A stretch of 64,000 bases of DNA from Prunella strophiata (Eukaryota > Chordata > Aves > Passeriformes > Prunellidae): contig JAZBQD010000001.1 of assembly GCA_036583965.1 (NCBI GenBank), positions 27,190,597-27,254,596 on the forward strand, given 5' to 3'. The notes below the pieces were generated by a model. The model worked only from the letters and a program-made list of their open reading frames with translations, ran no database searches and was not told where the DNA came from. Below are positions 51,053-62,739 of this stretch, one piece after another (the stretch's first letter is position 1; every line of letters starts with the position of its first letter). A program made the translations under genes and the position numbers.

Positions 51053-54000
51053 TCAGTCCTGAGATGATAGAATAAATGCTTCACATCCCTTTTGGCAGCT
51101 TGTATCTCTCCATTTGCCAGCTACTCTATTTTCTTGCTATTTTCTCCAGTTGAGTATGCTTCATGGTTATTCAGAAGATTTATGTATTTTCTTATGCCAC
51201 TGCCTTAGTAATGTCAAACATGCAAGATGATACTTTCTGCTAGCTAATTCTCTTCCCACTGGATGACAAGGACTTCAAAGACAGAACAAACATCTCCAGT
51301 CTTTATTACCCAGCTTCCCACTTGCGCACACACTGCATGCAGAGTTTGTTTGAGGTGGCAACTTGATAGCAAAGCAAGACACAGAGCACATCAGTTCTGC
51401 TCATCTTGTCGGTGCAGATGAGCTGCTGGAGTTCAGCATCAAACAAAGGCAGCAGCACAGCCTGCCACACACTTCATCATAAGGCTTTGCAGGCTTATCT
51501 CTGAGCACACACGAGATATGGACACTGCTGAAAATCCCGGCGTGTTTTTGAGGTGTATCACAGCTCCAATCAGATGGAAGTGGCTTCTGAGCACTGAGAA
51601 CTGTACCACACCTGAACTGACTGTTAGAAATGAAAAACTTACAGAATCACCAAAAGCCAGTGTGGAAGCAAATCAGGACTTTCAGACATCCACTATGGCT
51701 GGATAAAGTCTCAGCTGGTATCAGCCAGCCCACAGATCTGTTCCACACACCATGGCTACTTCCATCAATATCTGAATAGTGCTAATATTTGGGATGTTCC
51801 AAGAAACAAATCCATGTCCCCAAATCCATGTATTGTACCCATAATTACCATAACAAGGCCAATTAGTGCTGCTAATGATTGCTTCAGAAGATGAACAGAT
51901 CACTGATGCTGCATTTTTCCATGCCAGCACAACTGCAGAAGCATCACGAGGCCGTGGGCCTGAGGAACCTCACTTGACACATTCAGAGACTGCAGTGCCC
52001 TGCCACGTGCAGCAGTGCACTGCAACCACTCCTGGTACTTTTCCCAGGCTCTCATTTCATCACAGCATTATCAAACAGATGTGAGACTTCTGAGGACAGT
52101 GAACAACCAGGCAAACAGCTGAGAGCGTGTACATTTATAAAACTTTGGCTGAAATTCAGCCTTCCAACAGCTGCAGCCATACTCATGACATTTTGGAAAA
52201 AACTGAACTTCACTCCTGTGAAGATTCTGCTTCAGTGTGCAAGTTTTTGCTGCCCTATTTTAGGATTCAGGAAGGATTCAACACTTCACATCCCTGTCTC
52301 TCAGGGTAAAGCTTAATTTTTAATGAATTGTAATTAAGAACTGAAGCCCCACCCTCTGTCCATCCCCACAGAGCTCACTAACTCCAGCAACCATCTCTTC
52401 TATTCCCTTCCCTCCCTCTTCAGCACTGGAGGCAGAATATACAGAGAGTGGGACCCTCCCATCTCTTCACAGAATTAGACAGCTGAATACACTGGGAGCA
52501 CACCAGGAAGCAATTCAGATTATGGCATTATTTCAAAAGCTGTGTACTTTGAACATTCCTTGAAATGCCAGAAGAAATCTGAGGCTCTGTAATTTTTTCA
52601 ATTTCCATATCTGGGACACATTTTACATAGGGAGAACTTTCAGGGGCTGAGGGTTTAGTGTTCTGAGCTATCCTAAAATTCAGAGTATAGCAAAAAACCA
52701 GGACAGAATCTGCCCTAAAACCAAGAACAGCTAGAAGTCCCACTTCACAGATGTTAATATTCTGCATATTGCTGTGAGCTATATTTGATATTATTTGTCT
52801 AGCATCAGAGCTATGCAGAGTACTTCACAAAATGCAGGAAATGGAGAGTTACTCCTAGGAAATTTGTCTCCTGAGTTTTAAGGAAAAACACACCATTTAA
52901 AGGGTCACAAACTACAGAACTACTAAGGTAATCTTCCTCTCTGATTGTTATTCAAGTTTCCTTACAGATGGCTTTCAATAAAGGCTTTATGGCTGAGGAA
53001 TTAGATATGCAGTCATTGCAAACATCTAGGCTTTTAGTACAGTGTTCATAATTATGACATAGCAATGATTTTGAGAAAAATAACAACACCAAAACAAACA
53101 ATAACTTCCCCCATGCCCCTTTGTTTTTGTTTTTTTTTTTCCTGCAGACCCACAAAAGGACTTATAAACTTTACCCCCTCCTCAGCTTTTAATTCCACTA
53201 TTTCCATACTGCTTTGATCTGGGCTTGTTGACAGACATGCACTTCCCAATCCCATCCTGAACTGGGTGTCTGATTTTGCAGATATACTTCATTGCCTTAT
53301 GTTCATTACTGAGTCTCTTCCCCATATAATTATGGCATACAGGAGTCTGTACATGCACAAACACTGTTTAGTTTCACCAGGACAGAGGCCAGAGCTAATA
53401 ACATGCATGGGTTGTTGGCAGCAGTGAAAAAACAGAGGTTGGTGAGTGCTCCTGTTGTCTGTTTATGGAACCAGGCAGGTGCCACCAGGGAAAGGTTTTG
53501 ATGATTATGTGCAGGATCTGTGCTTGGTAAAATGATGTCATTAATCTGATAATCTCATCATTCACCTGGTTTTAAATCAAAATGCAGTCCTGTACATGTG
53601 TGCATGCATGTGGCTATGTAGATGCACTCTGGCTTGCTTGTTTATAAATGCATCAGTTGTTTGGTGAAAGATTTATGGGGTGGATTGCTGGTAAACAGCT
53701 TTGGCATCTCATCTCAGCTTTTATCTGGGGAGAGGCTATAACATGAAAAAGACTAGGAAATTACTCTGTGCTTCAGCAAGTATCTTAAAACTCTAACACA
53801 GAACAGCTCCCTCCCCCTGGAGCTTTGGGTACCCCTGGTGACATTGGCATCCCAACAACTACGAGTGCACTTTGACAGAGGTACTGGAAGAAACACTAGA
53901 GCTGCTTTGTTATTTTCAAACCCAGCAATAAACATGGGATGCTAAAGGCCTCAGCACATTAGTTACTGATCTTAAATCTTTTTAATGATATGAAACATTT

Positions 54001-55045
54001 TAAGATGCACTGTTTGTCATAGATAGAATATTCCCTGTGTTTATTTACTATGATCTAAAGTATCGTACTCAAGCAAAGCTTATAAAACACTTGATAGCAG
54101 TTAAGATTCTGAACTTGTTCCAGTTTAAGCAGAGGATGCAAACCTCCCCTAGGTTAGCACTGAAGAAAGTTTTATTCCACTAAATGCAAGTTTCATTAGA
54201 TATTCAGTGGGGGAAAAGCATCTTGAATAAACCTCTGTCTCAAAACAGCTCTTTGGCCTCATGACTGATACACTACAGGACTATGAAAGGAATGCAAAAC
54301 ACAAAGAGAAAAAATCCCTCTATTCAGCCCAAGTCCATTTAGAAAAGTAGGAATATAAATACCATCATTTTCTGCCTTCTCCATCTTCACTTTGCCCCGC
54401 TTCTATGGAAAGCCTTCAAAACAGTAAAGACAGAATATCATCTTTGAACACATCTTTTACAGAGGCTTCTGTCTCTCCAAACTCAAAACTAAACTTCTGG
54501 CATCCCAAAGGCATAGAAATAGCCCCACAAAGCAAGGGTGACGGAGAAGAAAGTGCAGCCTATTTTTGAAGAGCAGTTTTCCAAAAGCACCCTCTTTGCT
54601 CAAACAGGATCACTTTTGAACAGGCACAGCACTGACAGTGGCTTCTGGCAACCCCCAGCACAAGTAATATGAAATCACAACAAAAGTATTTGTCTGGGGC
54701 TTTTTTTCCCCTTTCTTCAAGAAAGTACATAGACACAAACCTTGTCCTGAAAAAAAAAAAAGTAATCTAAAACAAAATAAAGGTTAAAATTATTAACCTT
54801 TAACAGAAATACAAGTCAGCCAAAGAGAAAAGTGATGCACTGGATGGGACACACACTGTTTACAGCAGATCCAGGAAATAAACCAAGTATACTTCAATGG
54901 CTTGAACCATTCCACATTCACTATCTCAAATTTAATTTTAACCAAAGTTTTCACAAATGAGGATGTGCACACAAAATACAAGACTTAGATGTAGTCAGCA
55001 GTTTATAAAGTGAAAATATAATGAATCAGCTATTTCTCATTCCAA

Positions 55046-55200
55046 ATCACAAAGTTACAGAATCCAAGTTGGAAGGGACCTTGGGAGGTTAGCTAGTGCA
55101 GTATCCTTCTATAAGCTGGGTCAAATGCTGAATTTAGATTGAGTTGCTCAAGGCTTTGTGTTGAGAAGCCTAGAAAACCTCCAAGGACCTGTGCCTCCAA
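55046..55200 (-). mobile_element. CR1 LINE 3'-end fragment
   Basis: The plus strand reads as the reverse complement of a CR1 3' end. It has ATCACAAAGTTACAGAATCC, then TTGGAAGGGACCTTGGGAGG, then a region like GGGTCAA and GAGTTGCTCAAGGCTTTGTG, ending near GAAAACCTCCAAGGACC. CR1 elements are typically truncated at the 5' end, and this copy retains only about 155 bp. It lies in the same orientation as NRG3. No intact terminal octamer repeat is seen. Confidence 0.85.
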
Positions 55201-58200
55201 TATGAAATTTAAATGAAATATGTCAAGAAGAAAATATCCTGAAGAGATATCCCATCACTCACCTTTTGAAGAAAGCAAGCATGAGAATTCTGATCATAAA
55301 TAATGCTATTTCATATTACCTCTTTAAAATAGAGGTGTGCAGCAAGTGAGGGCAAGCAGAGGCCAAAAAGGCAGCACAGAACTTCAAATTATAAATCCAA
55401 CCTGTCTTCAGGTCTGCCTTTTTTTAAAATTCAAATTTAATGTAATGACAAACTGTGTTTAAAACACAAAAACAACCACACATCCTCCAACAAAAAGGTT
55501 CAAACCAATGTTGCTCTTGGACAGAGACAGATGCTCTGTGTAAGTGTGCACATGAGTACCTCTTGTCCTTTATGCTTCAAAACCACTTTAGAATGCTTGT
55601 ACAAGAAAAGGTTTCCTAACCATTCTCTTTGGAAGCATCTGGAAAAGCAACTTGCCAAAATAATAACTAGGGTGCAGAGTACTGTAAGGAAATGATTATG
55701 AAAAAATAGTTTATTTAACTCAAAATACTTAAAACCTACCTATGCTCATTTAATATATTCAAGATGATGTACTCTGTAATATTTTGTGAGGCAAAGTTTT
55801 TCTACTACAAGACCTGCATTCATATTCTTTCTTTCTTCTATTAAAATATATATGTATATATTTTAAGAAACTTCTTTTCCAAGAAGTACAGTCTTGAAGT
55901 AACTCACTCTAATGGTAGTGGTCTGTAAATCTTAAAACAAATGACACATTTATTTCTGACAACACTCTCTAGCAATCATTGTCATTTATGTCTTTTAAAG
56001 AGCACAAGATGTTGCCCGTGTAAACATTATTTTTTTCCTCTGATTGGTTTCAATAAAGTCATTTTTTCAGGCAGAACATTTGAATTACCATACACTGAAA
56101 AGCAGAAAGCCTTATACACATCTGGTTTGGATTTGTGAAGTGGCTTGTTGTTCATACATTTTCAGCTGTGTGGAATAAAATTGTGTTGATGAAGCAGTAA
56201 ATGTTTTTTTATTGAACAAAATGAAAGATGAATTCCGAGAACAGTCCACTGTTAATTACTACAGGTACTCTGCCAAATATTTACTTCAAAAATCATCAAC
56301 AAACCAAGCTAACAGAGCAGAATGGACACTTGCACAGTGACCCATGGGTTCAAGCATCTTGCTGCACATCAGACAGCCTTTTTAGTTGCCATCTGCAACA
56401 GGAACATCATCTTGCTTTTCCTGGCTTCTGTCAGTCTAGCCTTTAGGCACCTGAAATGAAATCTATCCCTGATAGCCTTTGGACATGCACTGAAGGTGTG
56501 CTGACTAGCATGGCCTCTGTGGAGGCCCCAGTTTAGAGTCTCAAAACAGTTCTGCCAAACCCCTGGGTAAGAAGTGTTCTGTAATTCAGTTAGAAGCAGA
56601 GCAAAGCAACCAGTGTAGCCAGTAAACCCCACTTGCCCACAAACCTCACCCTTTAGCTCAAGGAAAAAGAAAAAAATTAATTAGAAGATATGCAATGAGG
56701 TTATATGATAATAAAAGAGATGGGTGGGGGAAAAAAACCAAACTAAACCAAAAAAAAACTGATTCTTAAATTCTTTTCAGCAAGCCAAAAAAGGAACATT
56801 TTCTTGCTTCTTCTCTTAACCAGCTGGCATGCTATCTTCTCCAGACAATGCAGAAGCCCTGGTTTCCTTTTTTGTATCTCTGTCATCTATCTCCACATTC
56901 TGCATATCACAGAGCTCAGAATCTCTCCCAGAGAATGTCCTCACTGCTGAGCTTTCTAAGACTGCTGCTCATCAGTCTAGTCTTGATTTCAGCTGCTGAT
57001 TCATCAGTATGTGCTCACCTCAAGGTGTCTAGAAATGACACTTGTTACACAGAACAATTAACTTTGGGCAGTCTGGGAGAGCTTACAGTTCAATCTTTAA
57101 TAAAGCATCACACCTGCAGACAGGTTACCTGCATGGACAGGGATGCTGATTCCACATACCTAAACCTGGGACTTCAGCAACAGCAGGCCAGTGTTTCTGC
57201 ATCCTCTGCTGGCATGGATTACTGAGGCTGTCAAAAACCCACAGCGTGAGACCCCACGAGTGTCCCCTCAAATTAAGGGCACAACACTTGGAGAATTACC
57301 CACTGTCTGAAAAAGATTCATGTGGAAAGCTGCTGAACTGCACAGAGGTTATTATTTAGGAACTTAGGTCTGCACATGTTCATTTAAATGTTCTCATTTT
57401 AAAAATAAAATCACATGACATTCTATTCCAATGCATCTGTAGAGTCAGTGATTCATCTAATCAGTTTGCTCTTGTGAAGTCTGATTTACTGAGTTGCCCC
57501 AAGTACAAATAGCTCTTAAATTGTTTTACTGCATTATTTCATGGCAGTTACATGAGGATCAGTTGAAATTTTTTTCTTCTGTTCAAAGGCAGAGCTCCTG
57601 AAAGTGCCATTTGTGTTAGGCCATGACCTAACTTTCATTGATCCACCACCAACATTGAAATCTTAACCCTGAAAGATCTCTGGATTTGGAGAACAGTGTG
57701 TTAATGTTGGCTCTCTGGGAAAGGGATGAAGAAAAATCTATATCAGTGTTCCTAAAAATAGCTAGCTGGCTCCTGACCTAGCATTCTGCCTTTGCATGGC
57801 CAATGTTCAGGGAAGGATTTGTACAACAAAATATAAATAAGTTATACTAGCATTCATATTTATTAATTTACTGCTTTGATGCTGTCACCTCTTCCTCAGT
57901 TTGCTGCCTGTGGATTTAGGCATTCAAAGTTTGCAGATCTGCAGCATCTCCAGCCAGACCATTCACAGGTTTGAAGACTCTGGGGAAGACTGGAACAGAC
58001 TCAACTGTTCCAGGGCTGGGTCCAGCCTACAGACCATGCCTCTGCCTGCTCCCACAGCAGTGAGCTCTAAACTAATTAGAACATGATCTGCTGGCAACTG
58101 CTACTCTCAGAAGCACGAATCTCTCATCAGCTAAGTGTGAAACTGTTTACTCAGTTCTCAGGTTATTGCAGCCCATGATGAGCTGCTGTGGTTAAGAGCA

Positions 58201-58662
58201 AGCTGTAAATGCAAGCTAGTTAAATTCATTCCTGTTCTCATCTGCAGTGAGAAGATGGCAGGACTGATTTCAATCAGCATTTTTAGATGCAGGCTGTTTA
58301 CATGACATGCCTACAATTTCTAATGATGGCCCAGCATTTTAGCATACAGCCCTGTTTCCCTTCTCATCAAGAGTTTTGATGCAAAAAAGATTAAAAGGAG
58401 CAGAAACTGTGCAAGGTTTGTGATTTATTCAAGGCTGCAGAGCAAATCACAGTATGAAGTGCAGTTGTTTCATGTAACACCCAGCCACTGAATTAATGGG
58501 ATTAAGATCCCACATTACAGCATGATGTCCATTCATTAATTATGTTCTTTATGTTTGGTTAGAAACAACGAGAGGAAAAAATCTCACAACACTGGGGGGG
58601 GGAAGTAAAATTGGCCATGGGAATGCAATTAAAAGCTTCCCAGCCTGTCCCAGTCTTCAAGG
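55201..58662. other. Unique intron block
   Basis: No gene is firmly supported. A small frame with a hydrophobic start at 56935-57225 is listed separately. A stretch at about 58100-58560 has features often seen in conserved noncoding elements (TAAT and GGATTA cores, mixed composition) but cannot be proven by eye. Confidence 0.45.
56935..57225 (+). other. Unsupported 96-codon open frame with signal-peptide-like start
   Basis: From the ATG at 56935 (A at -3, T at +4) the frame begins MSSLLSFLRLLLISLVLISA, an uninterrupted hydrophobic segment, then ADSSVCAHL, with further Cys within the next 50 residues and a possible N-glycosylation site NDT. An in-frame ATG at 56848 would add 29 residues. I recognise no protein family. 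It is antisense to NRG3 inside an intron, with no visible promoter, splice structure or polyadenylation signal tied to it. Chance is the likeliest explanation; it is recorded because it is the only frame here with a plausible secretory signature. Confidence 0.12.
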
Positions 58663-58690
58663 ATATATATATATATATATATATATATAT
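58663..58690. repeat. (AT)14 microsatellite
   Basis: Fourteen perfect AT dinucleotides follow TCAAGG and are followed by TCTGC. The sequence is self-complementary and probably polymorphic. Confidence 0.97.
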
Positions 58691-58881
58691 TCTGCAAGAC
58701 TGTTCCCATGATGCAAAGGAGTTGTTGGCCTTAGTGGTAAATTAATGTCAAGACATCTGAATGACTTGACACAATGCATTTTACTCTAACTAGGGTTTAA
58801 ATGGCAAGTAAATAGTAGGGCCTGCCCTTACTTTAATGGAACAATTACATAATGGACATCTTTCAACTTCACATTCCAACA

Positions 58882-58901
58882 ACTAGTCTTGGAAGACTAG
58901 T
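58882..58901. repeat. Short perfect inverted repeat, 9-bp arms, 2-nt centre
   Basis: ACTAGTCTT, GG, AAGACTAGT: the arms are exact reverse complements around a two-base centre. It may be chance in a long window. Confidence 0.85.
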
Positions 58902-61900
58902 AATAGTTCTATAGTAACTTCCAGTAATAGAAAATTTTTTATGCAAAATATTTTAAAAACTCACTTCTCCAGAAATTGAATTACTCCTCATGAAATAAAA
59001 GCAATAAACTAATACCAATCAACATTTAATGAAATGACAGACAATTGTGTCAGTCCATAATAGAAGTGCATGTCTGCAGACAAGTGATACTCAGCTTCAA
59101 ACTTGCTGGTTTAGCATAATAGCCTAACAAAATGCTATGTGTCAAAATCACTGATTTATCTTGTTTGGTTTTTTTTTTTTTTTAAGTTGATATTTTAGAA
59201 CAATTTTTGTACTTGGTTTCATATTTGAGCAATTCAGATAAACTATCAGTCTTCCTATGAAAGGAACACTTAAAAACATTATGCAAAAACAACCTACCCC
59301 ATGAGCACAGGCAGCAACCCAGATAACATTTTTTGAAATCTACAATGTCAATTGACATTATGCCAACAGCTTGAAAATAATGTCCACAGTTCCAAGTCGC
59401 CCAATATACAAAGGTAGGTTTTGGAAAGCACCCAGGATACCTAAATTGTATTTCCACTACTCAAAAGATTATTTTTTCCTTTTAAAAAGCCTGGACCAAG
59501 TCTTTGTTACTAGGTAAGTGAATTTAGAAGTCAAATTCTCTTCACTACACAGTGACTGAACTTTCAAATTTTTTTAGGATCCAAAACTTGGTCCAAAAAA
59601 GGACCCAGGCATATATTTTTAATGGTTAAGCACTTCATAATGATCCTTTCCTAGGAGCTGCATACATGACTGAACACAAAGCAGAATTCTGTACCACCTA
59701 CTCAGAAACAGCAAACACCCAAGTAGCTCCTTCACACTGGAGGGAAGTTTCCCAAAACGCCAATGTGTTGAGCTGAAAGTCTTCCAAGCTTCTTCTGAGC
59801 TTATTTAGACTGCTTTAGACCCATTTTACAGGTGAGATCCAATTTCAGCCAGCCAGGCTTGCAGATGTGTATTCCTGACCCCAGCACTGGTCACAGGCAC
59901 TCCTGACAGCGGTCAGAGCTGGCAGCCAGTCTCGTGCCACTGCACAGGGACCTGAAGGCCACTGCCACTGCTCTCCCAGCAGCCTCAGCACAGCTGGTTC
60001 TGCACCAGGACATCTTCCTGCACAGCCACAGAGCATCTGCTGCTTTATAACCCTGCAACAGCCATCCTGGGCATGTTCCACCCTGCTGCTGAGTGTACAG
60101 ACAGGGGCTCTGACTGCACAGCACCAGGTACCCTGTGCCAAACAAAGCACCATGAGACAGACTAAATTAGGAACCCTGAAGTGAGCAATCCCATGAAATC
60201 CAGACACTATCTGTGGCCTTAAATGCCCCTTTAGAAACATAGGACAGGAATTGTGATAATTCTGTACCTCTTAAAAATATATATATGCACATAAGGACTC
60301 TCACTGATTTAATCCTGAACCCTCATCTGAAGGTTTCTTCGCATGAATAAGATCCAAATAATTGTGTAAGTCCATAAGTAAATTCAGCAGAAAGTGCAGC
60401 TAAGATAGACATTGCATTAGTCAAATAACTTCATTAGGATCTAAGATTCACTGGTCACATCCCTTAACTCCACTGAAGTTACATATAAATCAGCTAGGAA
60501 AGTATCATTAAGGAAAAGCTCTCTCTTTTGTCTTAAAAAGCTTTTTATACAAGAAGCAAATTTATAAAAGAAAAGTCATGGCATCCTGATGTGTACTATC
60601 AAAACCAAAATAAATAAACCAAGAAATTGCTGAAGAGTTATGTAAAAAAAAAAAAAAAAAAAAAACAACAAAACAAAACAAAAAAAAAACCAACAACAAA
60701 CAAACCAAACTTTAGTGGCTGGACATCTATTTGGTAATACTTAACTCGTTGCTTAGGAAGAAGACAAGCTAGCAAGCTAGAAGGCTGGCTAAAGAAATAA
60801 CAAACCAATTTTCAAAGGAATTAATAATTTCTTTCCCAGAGTTTTTCCACTTGTAAAATCAAATACTATTTTGATTTACTACTACTACTTACTACTTAGT
60901 TTTAAGCCAAGTCTGTTCCCATATTTTACTACTTCACTGGGCTACACAAAATATATTTGATCACTTTAAAATTTACCTGTTTGCAAAATACTCATCTACA
61001 CGTTTTACAGCTTCCTCCTCCTCCACAGTGTTGCAGCACATGTCACAGTCAAGACAGCCATGATACACAGAGTGTCACCATACAATTTCAGAAAGTTTCA
61101 GTTCATACAGAGTAACACCACACCACTTCAGAAGGCTGAAAGTATCTGTCCCTTCTTGTCCTCTAGCCCAGCCTTTTCTACCCCTCATGTTCATGCATTG
61201 CACCTGTGTGCCCTCTGCTCCCTTTGGTGGTTGGTCAGTGCCCTGGGCACTCCATGGCTCATTGCTGTCACTGCTGCTCACAGCTGTGCCCAATCACCAC
61301 AAACTGTGTGAGCCTACACCCCAGGACCTGCACCTCTGCACTCAGCATCTCCCTCCATCAGAAGCATTCACTCCACAACTTCACATCTGCTGTGCAGCTC
61401 AGTGTCTCTTGCTTTCCCTCAGTGCTTTCAAGGAGATAAACTGCAGGCACTGTCCTTTCCTGCTGAGACATGGTTAAAACAGACCATTTCTTGTCTTTTG
61501 TTACAAAAGCCTGGCCTCAGTGATCACACACATTGACACCACTTCTCAGCTCTGCTTGTTTGGGAACGCAGCCAAACAGCTGAAGAGGCAGAAAGAAAAA
61601 CCCACAGACCATCAGTGCGTGCAAAACACAGCAGCTGTTTATTGCTCAGCAGCACAGGTCCTTCTAACACCAGTGACATTCTCCTGCACACAAGTCTGCA
61701 CTCCAGTACTGATGCAGAGCTTGTCTCTTTCCTTCAGGGGACTTTCTAAACCCAGCAGAAAAGCTCCCTGAGTTAGCAGAGCCATTGCCTCTCCAGCTCC
61801 TGTGCTCATTTCCCAGCACTCCCAGAACAATGGGCAAGGATGCAACAGGAGGAGCCTCGTGAGAAAGATCACATGCAAATGCTCGACAGGTAATAACAGC

Positions 61901-62119
61901 ATAATGAGAGGGGTGAAAAAAAAAAAGAGGTCAAGTTAATTCCTTTGACTTAGCTTCTCCATATAACCTATGGACAGGAAAGGAATCTGATGGTTTATAA
62001 AAGTAGTTAGAGTCACACTGAGCACATATTTAATGTGTGAAAATAAACTGATAGCTTTCTGGGCAAAACAGAGATGCAGCTAATGCCATAAAAACGCAAT
62101 TGTGACTCTGAATTTTGAG
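58902..62119. other. Intron block with GC-richer patches and an A-rich run
   Basis: AT-rich unique sequence alternates with patches of higher GC at about 59860-60240 and 61000-61880. Open frames in these patches (131 codons at 59845-60240 minus; 96 codons at 61187-61477 plus) have no recognisable domain. An ACT-rich triplet stretch lies at about 60877-60898. No gene is called. Confidence 0.45.
60644..60710. repeat. A22 run followed by A/C-rich low complexity
   Basis: Twenty-two A at 60644-60665 are followed by CAACA, CAAAA and CCAACAACAAACAAACC units. This resembles the block at 27945-28060 in composition. No retroposon body is recognised next to it. Confidence 0.9.
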
Positions 62120-62465
62120 ACTGAATCATTAATGTTGGAAGTCCAAACTCCTGCTTAAACAGAGACTGCTTTGGAATTTGCTTGAGCAAATCTCAAACTT
62201 TTAGTGAGTGAGAATCCAGAAGCTCCTTGAAACCTGTTCCAATGCTTAGTTACCTTCAGTGTAAAGATATTTTCCTTATATTCCATCATAGCCTCCCTGT
62301 TAACATTTCTGACCAGTATATCTTGTTCTGCACATCTGCCAGAGGTCAGTCCATCACACACAGAGAACTCATTTGTCCTTATTGATTTTTGTCAGATTTC
62401 TGTTGGCCCATTCCTTCAGCCAGACTAGGTCCCAGTGAAGAACAGTGACAAAGGTAATTCCAAAG
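62120..62465 (-). mobile_element. CR1 LINE remnant: end of ORF2 and 3' UTR
   Basis: On the minus strand the piece starts with the C-terminal tail of the CR1 reverse-transcriptase frame. The peptide WDLVWLKEWANRNLTKINKDK-like stretch at about 62369-62440 matches the LDRLEKWADRNLMKFNK pattern of CR1 ORF2. Further along come AAGGAAAATATCTTTACACT and GCATTGGAACAGGTTTCAAG, matching the CR1 3' region, and the piece ends near TTGGACTTCCAACATTAATG. It is divergent and lacks most of ORF2, so it is an old, inactive, 5'-truncated copy. It is in the same orientation as NRG3. Confidence 0.82.
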
Positions 62466-62621
62466 GACACAGACGGTAGGATAAATATGATAGAAGAATC
62501 TATACAACTTCTGAATACTTTGGGGTTTGGGGGCAGTTTTGTTGGGATTTTTTTTTTCACCCCTCCCAATAGTTTGCAGTAAGTTTTTTTTTTTCTTTAC
62601 CTCCAGAGCAATGATCTCTGG

Positions 62622-62647
62622 ATAGAGGCTCTAAAATAAGCCTCTAT
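62622..62647. repeat. Inverted repeat, 9-bp arms, 8-nt loop
   Basis: ATAGAGGCT at 62622-62630 and AGCCTCTAT at 62639-62647 are exact reverse complements flanking CTAAAATA. No function can be assigned. Confidence 0.85.
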
Positions 62648-62691
62648 GCATGTGGCACAGCTACCTTACAATAATACTGTTGCTAAAACTG

Positions 62692-62695
<4 letters not shown>

Positions 62696-62736
<41 letters not shown>
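62696..62736. repeat. A41 homopolymer
   Basis: Forty-one consecutive A follow CTGAATT and precede GCTGCTTTC. It is the longest pure homopolymer in the window. No retroposon body or target-site duplication is visible beside it, so it may be an expanded A run rather than a fresh poly-A tail. Confidence 0.95.

Positions 62737-62739
<3 letters not shown>

Larger units (their letters stand above)
42121..55045. other. Long unique AT-rich intron block
   Basis: No gene is recognised. It contains G12 at 44469-44480, A18 at 47445-47462 and A17 at 51036-51052. A 129-codon plus-strand frame at 44492-44881 has no recognisable domain. A GGTTCAAATTC motif resembling a Pol III B box occurs near 49700, without a convincing A box or tRNA fold. 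Confidence 0.45.

Noticed and set aside
59845..60240. 131-codon minus-strand Cys-rich frame in a GC-richer patch
   Set aside because: Cysteines have no regular spacing of any family I know; an overlapping frame is equally Cys-rich, as expected from TGC/TGT-rich composition.
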